From positions 868,001 through 932,000 of the forward strand of contig CP003809.1 in assembly GCA_000299095.1 (NCBI GenBank): 64,000 nt of DNA, in the 5' to 3' direction. The notes under the pieces were generated by a model. That model was not told where the DNA came from. It did not search any database and saw nothing but the letters and a program-made list of their open reading frames with translations. The position numbers and the translations under genes are program-made. Origin of the DNA: an alpha proteobacterium HIMB5 (lineage in GTDB: Bacteria; Pseudomonadota; Alphaproteobacteria; Pelagibacterales; Pelagibacteraceae). Below, in pieces: positions 17,154-25,797 of this stretch (position 1 is the stretch's first letter; the number at the start of each line of letters is the position of its first letter).

Positions 17154-19823
17154 TTAAATCATATTTCTTAGAACATACTGCAGAATTCCACCATTTTTAT
17201 AATATTCTAATTCGTTCTTGGTGTCTATTCTGCATAAAGTATCTATAATCTTGCTTTCACCTAAAGCATATTTAATTTCAACTTTAATTTTATCTGATGG
17301 GTTAATGCCTTTCTCAAGCTCAACGACGCTTATTAGTTCGGAGCCAATTAGATTTAATTTTTTTCGATCAAACCCTTCTAAAAACTGAAGTGGAAGAACA
17401 CCCATACCAATTAAATTAGATCTATGTATTCTCTCAAAACTTTCCGCTATCACGGCTTTTATACCTAGCAATTTAGTTCCCTTTGCTGCCCAATCTCTTG
17501 ATGATCCAGTTCCATACTCTTTGCCACCTATAACAACTAGATCAGTATTTCTTCTTTTGTACTCAACAACAGCATCATATATTGGCATTACCTTTTCCTC
17601 AGGATAGAGTTTTGTAAATCCACCTTCTGTTCCAGGTGCCATTTCATTTCTAATTCTAATGTTTGCAAAAGTTCCTCTCATCATTACTTCATGATTTCCT
17701 CTTCTTGACCCATATGAATTAAAATCTTTTTGTTGTATCTGATGTTTCATAAAATATTCCCCTGTAGGACTATCTTTTTGAATATTTCCAGCAGGAGAAA
17801 TATGATCTGTGGTAACCATGTCACCTAAAATTAATAATGGTCTTGCATCTTTAATAGCTGTAAATCCCTCAGGCTTATCAGATAGATTTTCAAAAAATGG
17901 TGGTTTTTTGACATAAGTTGAACCCTCATCCCAATTATAAATATCACTTTTCTCAGTATTTATTTCTTGCCATTGTTTTGGACCTTCGGAAACATTTGAA
18001 TATCTTTTTACAAACATCTCTGCATTAAGAGAAGATTTTAAAGTATCTTCTATCTCTTTATTTGATGGCCATATATCTTTTAAATAAACATCATTACCAT
18101 CTTTGTCTTTACCAAAAGAGTCTTTATAAAGATCAAATTCCATATGTCCTGCTAATGCATATGCAACAACTAATGGAGGTGAAGCTAGATAATTTGCTTT
18201 TATGTGAGGAGATATTCTTCCCTCAAAATTTCTATTTCCAGATAGAACTGACACAGCATATAAATTTTCTTTTTGAATAGCGCTTACAATATTATCTGCC
18301 AACGGACCAGAGTTACCAATACAAGTTGTGCATCCATAACCTACTAAGTTAAATCCTAATTGGTCAAGAAAAGTATTTAAACCTGCCTTTTCCAAATAAT
18401 CAGTTACAACTTGTGACCCTGGTGCTAATGAAGTTTTTACCCAAGGTTTTACACTTAAACCTTTTTCAACAGCTTTTTTTGCGAGTAAACCAGCTCCAAT
18501 CAAAACATTTGGATTAGATGTATTAGTACATGAAGTAATTGCAGCAATTAATATAGAGCCATCTTTTATTTCATAATCTGTATTTTCTACTTTTATAGTT
18601 TTTTGTGTATTATTATTTGTTGCTTCCTCAAATACTTTTTTAAAACATGTTGATGCTTCTGTTAATAAAACTTTATCTTGAGGACGTTTTGGTCCTGAGA
18701 TTGTTGGAACAATTGTTGACATATCCAGTGAAACTTTGTCAGTAAATTCTATTTGATCACTTGCCCACAGTCCTTGTTCCTTAGCATAGTCTTCAACAAT
18801 TTTTACAGTTTCTTTATTTCTTCCAGAAAATTCTAAATATTTTAAAGTTTCTTCATCAATTGGGAAAAAACCACAAGTAGCTCCATATTCTGGCGCCATG
18901 TTAGCAATAGTTGCTCTATCTGCTAAAGTTAAATTTTTTAAACCTGATCCATAAAATTCAACAAATTTACCAACAACGCCTTTGTCTCTTAACATTTTCA
19001 CAACTGTTAAAACTAAATCGGTAGCAGTGGTGCCTTCTGGCATTTTATTAGTTACTTCAAATCCAACAACTTCAGGAATTAACATTGAAATAGGTTGGCC
19101 CAACATACCTGCCTCAGCTTCGATTCCCCCTACTCCCCATCCTAAAACTGATAATCCATTCACCATTGTTGTATGACTATCCGTTCCAACAAGAGTATCT
19201 GGAAAAATGTATTTGTCTCCTTTGTATTCTTCTGACCAAACAACTTTTGATAAATACTCTAAATTTACTTGGTGACATATCCCTGTTCCAGGTGGAACAA
19301 TTCTAAAATTATCAAATGCACTTTGTCCCCACTTTAAAAAAGAATATCTTTCACCATTTCTTTTAAATTCAATATCAACATTTTTTTCAAAAGAATCTGA
19401 TTTTGCAGATTGATCAACTTGAACAGAATGATCAATAACTAAATCCACTGCTGAAAGAGGATTGATTGTGCCAGGATCTTTGTCTTTTTCTTTCACCGCT
19501 TCTCTCATAGCAGCTAAATCTGCTACAGCTGGAATACCTGTATAATCTTGTAAAAGAACTCTTGCAGGTCGATATGCAATTTCAGTTTTGGATTTTTTAT
19601 CTTTTAACCAATTTTTTATTGCTTCAATTTGATTTTTTGTGACAGATAAATCATCTTCATATCTTAGTAAATTTTCTAAAAGAACTTTGATCGATTTTGG
19701 TAATTTTGAAATTCCTTCAAGACCATTTTCTTCTGCTTTCTTTAATGAATAGTACTTATAATTTTGATTGTTAATTTTAATTTCTGAAAGTGAGTTGTAA
19801 GAGTTTTTTGTTCCTGGTTTCAT
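17154..19823 (-). CDS. acnA: Aconitate hydratase A
   Basis: 889-aa aconitase, the size of AcnA/IRP-type enzymes. The Fe-S ligands are in SCTNTSNPNV (about 430-440) and GCTTCIGNSGPL (about 494-505). TDSHTTMVNGLSVLGWGVGG and the C-terminal swivel-domain block GGKEYGTGSSRDWAAKG are also clear. It isomerises citrate to isocitrate in the TCA cycle and could support the methylcitrate route if present elsewhere. It follows the LysE gene by 4 bp and is read through into the YfgM/bamB genes, an unusual pairing of central metabolism with envelope biogenesis. Confidence 0.96.
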   Translation of the reverse strand: MKPGTKNSYNSLSEIKINNQNYKYYSLKKAEENGLEGISKLPKSIKVLLENLLRYEDDLSVTKNQIEAIKNWLKDKKSKTEIAYRPARVLLQDYTGIPAVADLAAMREAVKEKDKDPGTINPLSAVDLVIDHSVQVDQSAKSDSFEKNVDIEFKRNGERYSFLKWGQSAFDNFRIVPPGTGICHQVNLEYLSKVVWSEEYKGDKYIFPDTLVGTDSHTTMVNGLSVLGWGVGGIEAEAGMLGQPISMLIPEVVGFEVTNKMPEGTTATDLVLTVVKMLRDKGVVGKFVEFYGSGLKNLTLADRATIANMAPEYGATCGFFPIDEETLKYLEFSGRNKETVKIVEDYAKEQGLWASDQIEFTDKVSLDMSTIVPTISGPKRPQDKVLLTEASTCFKKVFEEATNNNTQKTIKVENTDYEIKDGSILIAAITSCTNTSNPNVLIGAGLLAKKAVEKGLSVKPWVKTSLAPGSQVVTDYLEKAGLNTFLDQLGFNLVGYGCTTCIGNSGPLADNIVSAIQKENLYAVSVLSGNRNFEGRISPHIKANYLASPPLVVAYALAGHMEFDLYKDSFGKDKDGNDVYLKDIWPSNKEIEDTLKSSLNAEMFVKRYSNVSEGPKQWQEINTEKSDIYNWDEGSTYVKKPPFFENLSDKPEGFTAIKDARPLLILGDMVTTDHISPAGNIQKDSPTGEYFMKHQIQQKDFNSYGSRRGNHEVMMRGTFANIRIRNEMAPGTEGGFTKLYPEEKVMPIYDAVVEYKRRNTDLVVIGGKEYGTGSSRDWAAKGTKLLGIKAVIAESFERIHRSNLIGMGVLPLQFLEGFDRKKLNLIGSELISVVELEKGINPSDKIKVEIKYALGESKIIDTLCRIDTKNELEYYKNGGILQYVLRNMI

Positions 19824-19827
19824 AGTT

Positions 19828-20418
19828 TTATATATAAAAAGTTATTATGCTTAGTAAAAGAAGCCCTGACATAACATAATTAAAGTATTTTATAAATTTC
19901 TCATTTGTCGCGAATTTCCTTAAAAATTTGCCGATAAATGTCCATAAAGTAATACTGGTAGATGAGAATAAAAAAGCAAGTAGAACAACCTGAGTCGCAT
20001 AATTGAAATAATTTTCCCCTAACTCTACATAAGTTGATACTACAATAATACCAACCATTACCCCTTTTGGATTTAGGTATTGAAACAAAAAAGTTTCTAT
20101 AAACTTTACTGGGTTATCTTTTTTAATTTTATCTGATGCTGTTGATGAGGCAATTTTATAAGCTAAGTAAATTAGAAATAACGTTCCAAGATATTTGATT
20201 ATCTCTTGAATAATTGGAAATAATTTAAAGATATTTATTAGACCGATAGTCAAAAAAAGAATTAATGATGTAAATCCAAGAGTTACACCCAGAATATGAG
20301 GAATTGTTTTAGTTACTCCAAAATTAAACCCGGAATAAGATGCAACAACATTGTTCGGGCCTGGAGTGTATGCTGCAACAAACCAAAATAAACTTATTGA
20401 TAAAATTTCTGGATGCAT
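19828..20418 (-). CDS. LysE/RhtB family amino acid exporter
   Basis: 196-aa inner membrane protein with about six hydrophobic segments. PGPNNVVASYSGFNFG near residues 19-34 is the hallmark of the LysE/RhtB exporter family. Such proteins export amino acids or related metabolites (lysine, threonine, homoserine). The substrate here is unknown. It sits 1 bp after csaA and 4 bp before acnA in the same operon. A second family member is at 57978-58592. Confidence 0.85.
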   Translation of the reverse strand: MHPEILSISLFWFVAAYTPGPNNVVASYSGFNFGVTKTIPHILGVTLGFTSLILFLTIGLINIFKLFPIIQEIIKYLGTLFLIYLAYKIASSTASDKIKKDNPVKFIETFLFQYLNPKGVMVGIIVVSTYVELGENYFNYATQVVLLAFLFSSTSITLWTFIGKFLRKFATNEKFIKYFNYVMSGLLLLSIITFYI

Positions 20419-20419
20419 T

Positions 20420-20761
20420 TTAAGCTATCGGTAAACCATTTTCTGCTTTTTGGGATGGATGTAAAAGAGTTACTTTACCTTCCTCATCAATTGAACCTAA
20501 AAGTAAAAATTGAGATTTGATTCCAGCAATATTCTTTTCTGGAAAATTACATACTCCAATCACTTGTTTTCCAACTAAATTTTCAGAATTATAGTAATGT
20601 GTAATTTGTGCTGAAGATGTTTTTACTCCAATGTCTTTTCCAAAATCAACTTCTACTACTAATGAAGGTTTTCTGGCCTTTTCATTTTTTTTTACTGACA
20701 AAACTGTCCCAAGTCTAATATCTAATTTTTCATAAACATCGTAGGTTATTTGAGGTTTCAT
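20420..20761 (-). CDS. csaA: CsaA-type tRNA-binding-domain protein
   Basis: 113 residues forming a single OB-fold tRNA-binding domain: DIRLGTVLSVKKNEKARKP at about 13-31 and IGVCNFPEKNIAGIKSQFLL at about 69-88. This is the size and layout of CsaA, a small dimeric protein with export-related chaperone activity, related to the C-terminal domain of MetRS. First gene of the eight-gene minus-strand operon; divergent from argE with only 27 bp between the starts, so both promoters must overlap there. Confidence 0.85.
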   Translation of the reverse strand: MKPQITYDVYEKLDIRLGTVLSVKKNEKARKPSLVVEVDFGKDIGVKTSSAQITHYYNSENLVGKQVIGVCNFPEKNIAGIKSQFLLLGSIDEEGKVTLLHPSQKAENGLPIA

Positions 20762-20788
20762 AATAATAATGTATAATTAAGTTTTACT

Positions 20789-21967
20789 ATGGCTATAGAT
20801 AACAATTTATATGAAAAATCAATCAAGATCTTGACCGATCTAATAGGTTTTCAAACTGTTTCTGGAACAGATAATAGTGAATTAATTAATTATTGTGAAA
20901 AAATTCTTAACGATCTTGGTATTGAAACTTTCAAAGTTTTTGATGATGAAGAAAAAAGAGTAAATTTATTTGGGACTTTAAAAGCGAAAAAAACTAATGG
21001 AAAAAAACCTATAATTTTATCTGGACATACAGATGTTGTTCCCGTTTCAAAAGGATGGTCCTCAGATCCATTTACAGCAACAATAAAAAATGAAAAATTA
21101 TATGGAAGAGGATCCTGTGATATGAAAGGATTTATTGCGTGCACATTAGCTTTCGCACCTGTCTTTAAAGAAAGTGATTTAGATCGTGATATACATTTTT
21201 GTTATACATTCGATGAAGAAACAGCATGTATTGGTGCTCCCTTATTAATTAAAGAACTTAAGAAAAGAGATATCAAAAATGGAATTTGTATTATTGGCGA
21301 ACCAACAAATATGAAAATTATTGATGCTCATAAAGGGATGAATGAATACACAGTACATTTTGGTGGACTTGCGGGTCACAGTTCAAAACCCCATATGGGT
21401 GTTAATGCAATTGAATATGCATCAAGATATATAAATAAACTTTTAGAATTAAGACAAGAATTAATCAAAAGAGCACCCCAAGACTGTATCTTTGATCCAC
21501 CTCACTCTACTTTATCTATAGGAGGTATATCTGGAGGAATAGCGCATAATGTTATCGCTGATAAATGTAAAGTTGAATGGGAGACAAGACCAGTAAATAA
21601 AGCTGATGGAGATTTTGTAACTAAAGAAATAGAAAAATTTGTAAGTGAAAAACTTTTGCCTGATATGAAAAAAATTTTCCCTAGCTCTTACATAAAAAAA
21701 GAGATTATCGGGGAAGTTGTAGGTTTTGAAAAATTAGACGAGTCTGAGGCTTGTGAATTTGTATCATCTATCACGGGCGATAACTCAAGAGAAGTTGTAT
21801 CATTTGGAACAGAAGCTGGTCTTTTTCAAGAAGTTGGTATTAGCACAGTTGTTTGCGGCCCAGGTTCAATTGAACAAGCGCATAAAATAGATGAATTTAT
21901 CGAACTAAATGAACTAAAGAAATGCCTGAATTTTTTAGATGGAATAAAAAATAAATCTATTAATTAA
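20789..21967 (+). CDS. argE: Acetylornithine deacetylase (M20 family ArgE)
   Basis: 392-aa M20A metallohydrolase. LSGHTDVVPV (78-87; H80, D82) and GRGSCDMKG (about 107-115) provide the first zinc ligands, DEETAC (about 143) the catalytic and metal glutamates, and GEPTNM a substrate-pocket block. The dimerisation domain has the typical GGLAGHSSKPH. It removes acetate from N-acetylornithine in arginine synthesis. Given the amine genes nearby (agmatinase, aldehyde dehydrogenase, DoeA-like), activity on another N-acetylated diamino acid is conceivable. The stop overlaps the convergent aldehyde dehydrogenase stop by 4 bp. Confidence 0.87.
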   Translation: MAIDNNLYEKSIKILTDLIGFQTVSGTDNSELINYCEKILNDLGIETFKVFDDEEKRVNLFGTLKAKKTNGKKPIILSGHTDVVPVSKGWSSDPFTATIKNEKLYGRGSCDMKGFIACTLAFAPVFKESDLDRDIHFCYTFDEETACIGAPLLIKELKKRDIKNGICIIGEPTNMKIIDAHKGMNEYTVHFGGLAGHSSKPHMGVNAIEYASRYINKLLELRQELIKRAPQDCIFDPPHSTLSIGGISGGIAHNVIADKCKVEWETRPVNKADGDFVTKEIEKFVSEKLLPDMKKIFPSSYIKKEIIGEVVGFEKLDESEACEFVSSITGDNSREVVSFGTEAGLFQEVGISTVVCGPGSIEQAHKIDEFIELNELKKCLNFLDGIKNKSIN

Positions 21968-23397
21968 TTCCAACCACCTACTGCTTTAACTTCTAAAAAT
22001 TCTTCCAAACCAAGTTCTCCAGCTTCTCGACCAATACCAGAATGTTTATAACCACCAAAAGGTGCATCAACTGCTATTCCTGCACCATTTACATCAACCA
22101 TTCCTGAACGAAGCTTTCTTGCTACTCTTTTAACTTTTTCAGGATCTTGTGTTTGAATATAATTTGTTAGTCCATAAGGAGTATCGTTTGCAATTTTAAT
22201 TGCTTCCTCCTCATTTTCAAAAGGCATAACAGATAAAACTGGTCCAAAAATTTCAGTTCTTGCTACTTCCATGTTATTATTTACATCAGCAAAGACTGTT
22301 GGTTTAACAAAATATCCTTTTTCTAAACCATCAGGTTTTCCAACTCCACCTGCAACTAATTTTGCTCCCTCATCAATCCCTTTTTGAATAAGGGTTTGAA
22401 TTTTGTTGTATTGTGTTTCTGAAATAACAGGTCCTATATGTTCACCTTCTTTTTTAGGATCACCCACTTCAAAATTTTCAGCATACTTCTTAAGTCTTTC
22501 TACAGCTTCATTATACATTGATTTTTCCACAAGCATTCTTGTTGGGGCGTTACATGATTGACCTGAGTTTCTAAAGCATCTTAAGGCTCCTCTCTCAATT
22601 GCTTCTGGATCTGCATCTTTAAAAATAATATTTGCGCCTTTACCACCCAATTCTAAGCTAACTCTTTTAAAGTCTTTTGCAGCATTTTGAGAAATTAAAG
22701 CTCCAGCTCTAGTTGATCCCGTAAATGAAATCATATTAACATCAGGGTGAGCTGTTAAGGCATTTCCTGTTGTAGCACCATCTCCATTAACTAAATTAAA
22801 TACTCCTGCTGGAAATTTAACTTCATCAATAAGTTCAGCAAGTATCATTGATGATAGAGGTGCTAATTCTGATGGTTTTAAAATCATTGTGCAACCAGAT
22901 GCTAAAGCAGGCACAACTTTTAAACATACTTGGTTCATTGGCCAATTCCATGGAGTAATCAAAGTACAAACACCTTTTGGTTCATAAAGAATCCTTTGAT
23001 TAGGCGCATGTTCTCCTAGTGGCTTTTCAAATTCAAAATTTTTTAAATATTTAATAAATGATTTGATGTGAGCTGCACCTGTTCCAGCTTGTAATTTTGT
23101 TGAAAAATCTTTTGGCGCTCCCATTTCCATGGTAATTGCTTCTGCAATATCAGCCCATCTTTTTTTATAAAGTTCATATAGTTTTTCTAATAAACTTATT
23201 CTCTCCTCTTTTGAACTAAAAGCCCAAGTCTCGAAAGCTTTTTTTGCAGCACCAACCGCAGCATCAACATCTTTTTGATTTCCTAAAGATATCACTGCAC
23301 AGTTTTCTTCTGTTGCAGGATCTATTACTTTAATTTTTTCAGAGCTACTAGGATTTACCCACTGTCCATTGATATAAAAATTTTTTTTATCTAACAT
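21964..23397 (-). CDS. NAD(P)-dependent aldehyde dehydrogenase
   Basis: 477 residues of the aldehyde dehydrogenase superfamily. Cofactor/active-site blocks are TPWNWPMNQ, FTGSTRAGALI, LELGGKGANI (catalytic Glu about 248) and NSGQSCNAPTR (catalytic Cys about 281). The C-terminal PFGGYKHSGIGRE is typical. It oxidises an aldehyde to an acid; the substrate is not fixed by sequence. It lies 20 bp downstream of agmatinase on the same strand, so an aminoaldehyde of polyamine catabolism is a reasonable guess. Confidence 0.88.
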   Translation of the reverse strand: MLDKKNFYINGQWVNPSSSEKIKVIDPATEENCAVISLGNQKDVDAAVGAAKKAFETWAFSSKEERISLLEKLYELYKKRWADIAEAITMEMGAPKDFSTKLQAGTGAAHIKSFIKYLKNFEFEKPLGEHAPNQRILYEPKGVCTLITPWNWPMNQVCLKVVPALASGCTMILKPSELAPLSSMILAELIDEVKFPAGVFNLVNGDGATTGNALTAHPDVNMISFTGSTRAGALISQNAAKDFKRVSLELGGKGANIIFKDADPEAIERGALRCFRNSGQSCNAPTRMLVEKSMYNEAVERLKKYAENFEVGDPKKEGEHIGPVISETQYNKIQTLIQKGIDEGAKLVAGGVGKPDGLEKGYFVKPTVFADVNNNMEVARTEIFGPVLSVMPFENEEEAIKIANDTPYGLTNYIQTQDPEKVKRVARKLRSGMVDVNGAGIAVDAPFGGYKHSGIGREAGELGLEEFLEVKAVGGWN

Positions 23398-23417
23398 GAT
23401 TTAAAACTATCCTTTCA

Positions 23418-24377
23418 TTATGTTTTTGCAAATAAATTTGTTAATTCATAAACTATTGTTGCAGCTGCAAGAGAAGTAACTTCTGCATGGTCATAAGCTG
23501 GCGAAACTTCTACAACATCAGCTGAAACTAAATTTAATCCAGATAAACCTCTTAGAACATTTACCATTTCTCTGGTTGTCATTCCTGCAATCTCAGGAGT
23601 ACCAGTTCCTGGTGCAAAAGCTGGATCTAAAACATCAATATCAATTGATAAATAAAGAGGATTATCGCCTACTCTTTTTCTAATTCTTTCAGCAATTTTA
23701 TCTGTGCCTTCTGTTTGAAATTCATCACAGTGAATAATTTTAAATCCAAAACTCTCATCATTTTTAATGTCATCCCTACTATAAAGAGGACCTCTTATTC
23801 CAACATGCATTGAGGCATCATCTAAAAATAAACCTTCTTCTCTTGCTCTTCTAAACGGAGTTCCATGAGTGTAAGGCGCTCCAAAGTAAGTATCCCAAGT
23901 ATCTAAATGAGCATCAAAATGAACTAAAGATACTGGTCCATTCATTTTCTTATTTATTGCTCTTAATAATGGAACTGCGATCGTATGATCACCACCTAAA
24001 CTAATAATTCCCCCAACTTTATTTAATAAATCTGTAGCTCCCACTTCTATTTGTTTAATAGCTTCATCAATACTGAATGGATTGCAGGCAATATCTCCAG
24101 CATCGGCTACTTGTTGAATTTTAAATGGTTCAACATCATAACTTGGATGATAATTGGTTCTTAAATGTCTTGAAGCCTGACGAATACTTTGTGGTCCAAA
24201 TCTAGCACCTGGTCTGTAGCTTGTTCCAGCATCAAAAGGAACACCAACAATTGCAACATCACAACTTTCAACATCTCTTAACTCTGGTAATCTTGCAAAT
24301 GTTGATGGTCCAGCATATCTTGGAACTTTAGTTCCACTAACTGGTTGAATAGGATTTTTATTTTTTTCTTTTTTCAT
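23418..24377 (-). CDS. speB: Agmatinase / ureohydrolase family
   Basis: 319-aa ureohydrolase. The binuclear manganese ligands appear as GGDHTIAVP (about 127-135), HFDAHLDTWD (about 148-157) and SIDIDVLDPAFAPGTGTPE (about 232-250). The N-terminus starts with a short basic leader and TKVPRYAG, common in agmatinase-like proteins. Agmatinase yields putrescine and urea; guanidinobutyrase or another guanidino hydrolase specificity is also possible. Its position with an aldehyde dehydrogenase and near a polyamine-type ABC transporter suggests guanidino/polyamine use as N source. Confidence 0.87.
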   Translation of the reverse strand: MKKEKNKNPIQPVSGTKVPRYAGPSTFARLPELRDVESCDVAIVGVPFDAGTSYRPGARFGPQSIRQASRHLRTNYHPSYDVEPFKIQQVADAGDIACNPFSIDEAIKQIEVGATDLLNKVGGIISLGGDHTIAVPLLRAINKKMNGPVSLVHFDAHLDTWDTYFGAPYTHGTPFRRAREEGLFLDDASMHVGIRGPLYSRDDIKNDESFGFKIIHCDEFQTEGTDKIAERIRKRVGDNPLYLSIDIDVLDPAFAPGTGTPEIAGMTTREMVNVLRGLSGLNLVSADVVEVSPAYDHAEVTSLAAATIVYELTNLFAKT

Positions 24378-24430
24378 TAATAAAGCCTACCACATTCTTT
24401 TAAATTGGAATATCTTCAATTATCAAAATT

Positions 24431-25153
24431 ATGAGGTTAATTAAATCTTTTTTTATATTATTACTTTTGTGTTTTTCTACTCAAGCAAACACCATCTATG
24501 AGCTCATTAAGATACCAAATCTTGAAATTTACAATTTAAAAAATGAAAATAAATTAAGATATTTGTATGCCAAGCAACCTTTTACAATCGGTGTAGATAA
24601 CAATATAAATTGTTTTAATTCTTCTAAAGAGGATTTAGATGAAAAATATACAGTCATTAAGAAAAATCTAGACAGGTATTCAAAGGAATTTTTAAAAAAA
24701 ATAAATTTAAAATATATTGTTCTTTGTGAAGATTTGTCTATTTCAGGAATAAATACAGCTGGAATTCCAGATAACGTAATGAAAACTCTAATCATTGACA
24801 TTAAGTTTAATCAAAAATACTTTGAAAGGGTTATTCATCATGAGATTTTTCATATAATTAACGATAGTCACAAAGATTTATTTAATTATGATAATTGGTC
24901 AAAATTCAACAATAATGACTTTAAATATGCAGAATGTTCTACATGTACTGAAAAACTTGGACTAGATACTTATTCGAAAACAAATGGATTTATTACAGAA
25001 TACTCTCAATCAACAGCATCTGAAGATATGGCAGAAGTTTTCTCACATATAATGATGGGATTAATTCCAAATAATGATGATCAAATATTAAAAAATAAAA
25101 TTAAGTTTTTAAAATCTAAACTCCAAGAATTAGATGAAAATTTTGAATTATGA
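24431..25153 (+). CDS. Secreted putative zinc metallopeptidase (HExxH)
   Basis: 240 residues with an N-terminal signal peptide (hydrophobic stretch FFILLLLCFSTQANT, cleavage near residue 19). HHEIFH at 136-141 contains a HExxH zinc motif (H137, E138, H141), and SEDMAEVFSH about 57 residues on supplies a likely third zinc ligand (E202 region), as in gluzincin-like secreted peptidases. AECSTCTEK may form a disulfide. I do not recognise a named family. The 3' end overlaps the cyclophilin gene by 4 bp, so the two are coupled and both products should act in the periplasm. Confidence 0.7.
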   Translation: MRLIKSFFILLLLCFSTQANTIYELIKIPNLEIYNLKNENKLRYLYAKQPFTIGVDNNINCFNSSKEDLDEKYTVIKKNLDRYSKEFLKKINLKYIVLCEDLSISGINTAGIPDNVMKTLIIDIKFNQKYFERVIHHEIFHIINDSHKDLFNYDNWSKFNNNDFKYAECSTCTEKLGLDTYSKTNGFITEYSQSTASEDMAEVFSHIMMGLIPNNDDQILKNKIKFLKSKLQELDENFEL

Positions 25154-25797
25154 TTAATAAGATCAAGCCATCTAGATCTGAAAAGATTATTTTTATATTT
25201 ATCTTAACTTTAGCAACTTTCACCATAACTTCATATTTTCTTTTAAAAAATAAATGTTTATTTATTGAAGATTTCAATCCAAAAAATTTAGTATTTGATA
25301 ACCCAGAAAATATAGCAGTACTTAATATAGATTGTGGAAATGTGATTATAGAACTTTATCCTGATCTATCGCCTAATTCTGTAGAAAGATTTAAAACTTT
25401 AATCAAATCTAAAGCTTATGACGATGTTGCTTTCCATAGAGTAATCAAAGATAAATTAGTTCAAGCAGGGGATATTGAATTTGGAAAACGAAATAACATT
25501 GATTATGGAAAAATTGGTACAGGTAAATCTGGTTTAGGAACTTTAAATTCAGAAGTAGATAAAGATTTTAATTATGATGCTGGAAGTGTGGCACTAGCAA
25601 GAAGTCAGAAATACAATACTGAAGACAGTCAATTTTTTATAACTTTGCAAGATGAACCTTTATATGAAGGTGAATACACGCCAATAGGAAAAGTTTTATA
25701 CGGATTAGAAACATTAAGAACAATTAAGTACTTAGATAAATCTGTATATGTTCTCAGACCAGATTTTATTAATTCATTAAGAATGTTAATTGACTAA
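25150..25797 (+). CDS. Membrane-anchored cyclophilin-type peptidyl-prolyl isomerase
   Basis: 215 residues. One N-terminal transmembrane span (about 13-33) should anchor it in the inner membrane with the catalytic domain outside. The cyclophilin core shows VAFHRVIKDKLVQAGD (about 94-109), GSVALARSQKYNTEDSQFFI (about 155-174) and GEYTPIGKVLYGLE. It assists folding of periplasmic proteins by proline isomerisation. It overlaps the putative metallopeptidase gene by 4 bp. The 3' end overlaps the convergent fatty-acid gene by 12 bp. Confidence 0.88.
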   Translation: MINKIKPSRSEKIIFIFILTLATFTITSYFLLKNKCLFIEDFNPKNLVFDNPENIAVLNIDCGNVIIELYPDLSPNSVERFKTLIKSKAYDDVAFHRVIKDKLVQAGDIEFGKRNNIDYGKIGTGKSGLGTLNSEVDKDFNYDAGSVALARSQKYNTEDSQFFITLQDEPLYEGEYTPIGKVLYGLETLRTIKYLDKSVYVLRPDFINSLRMLID

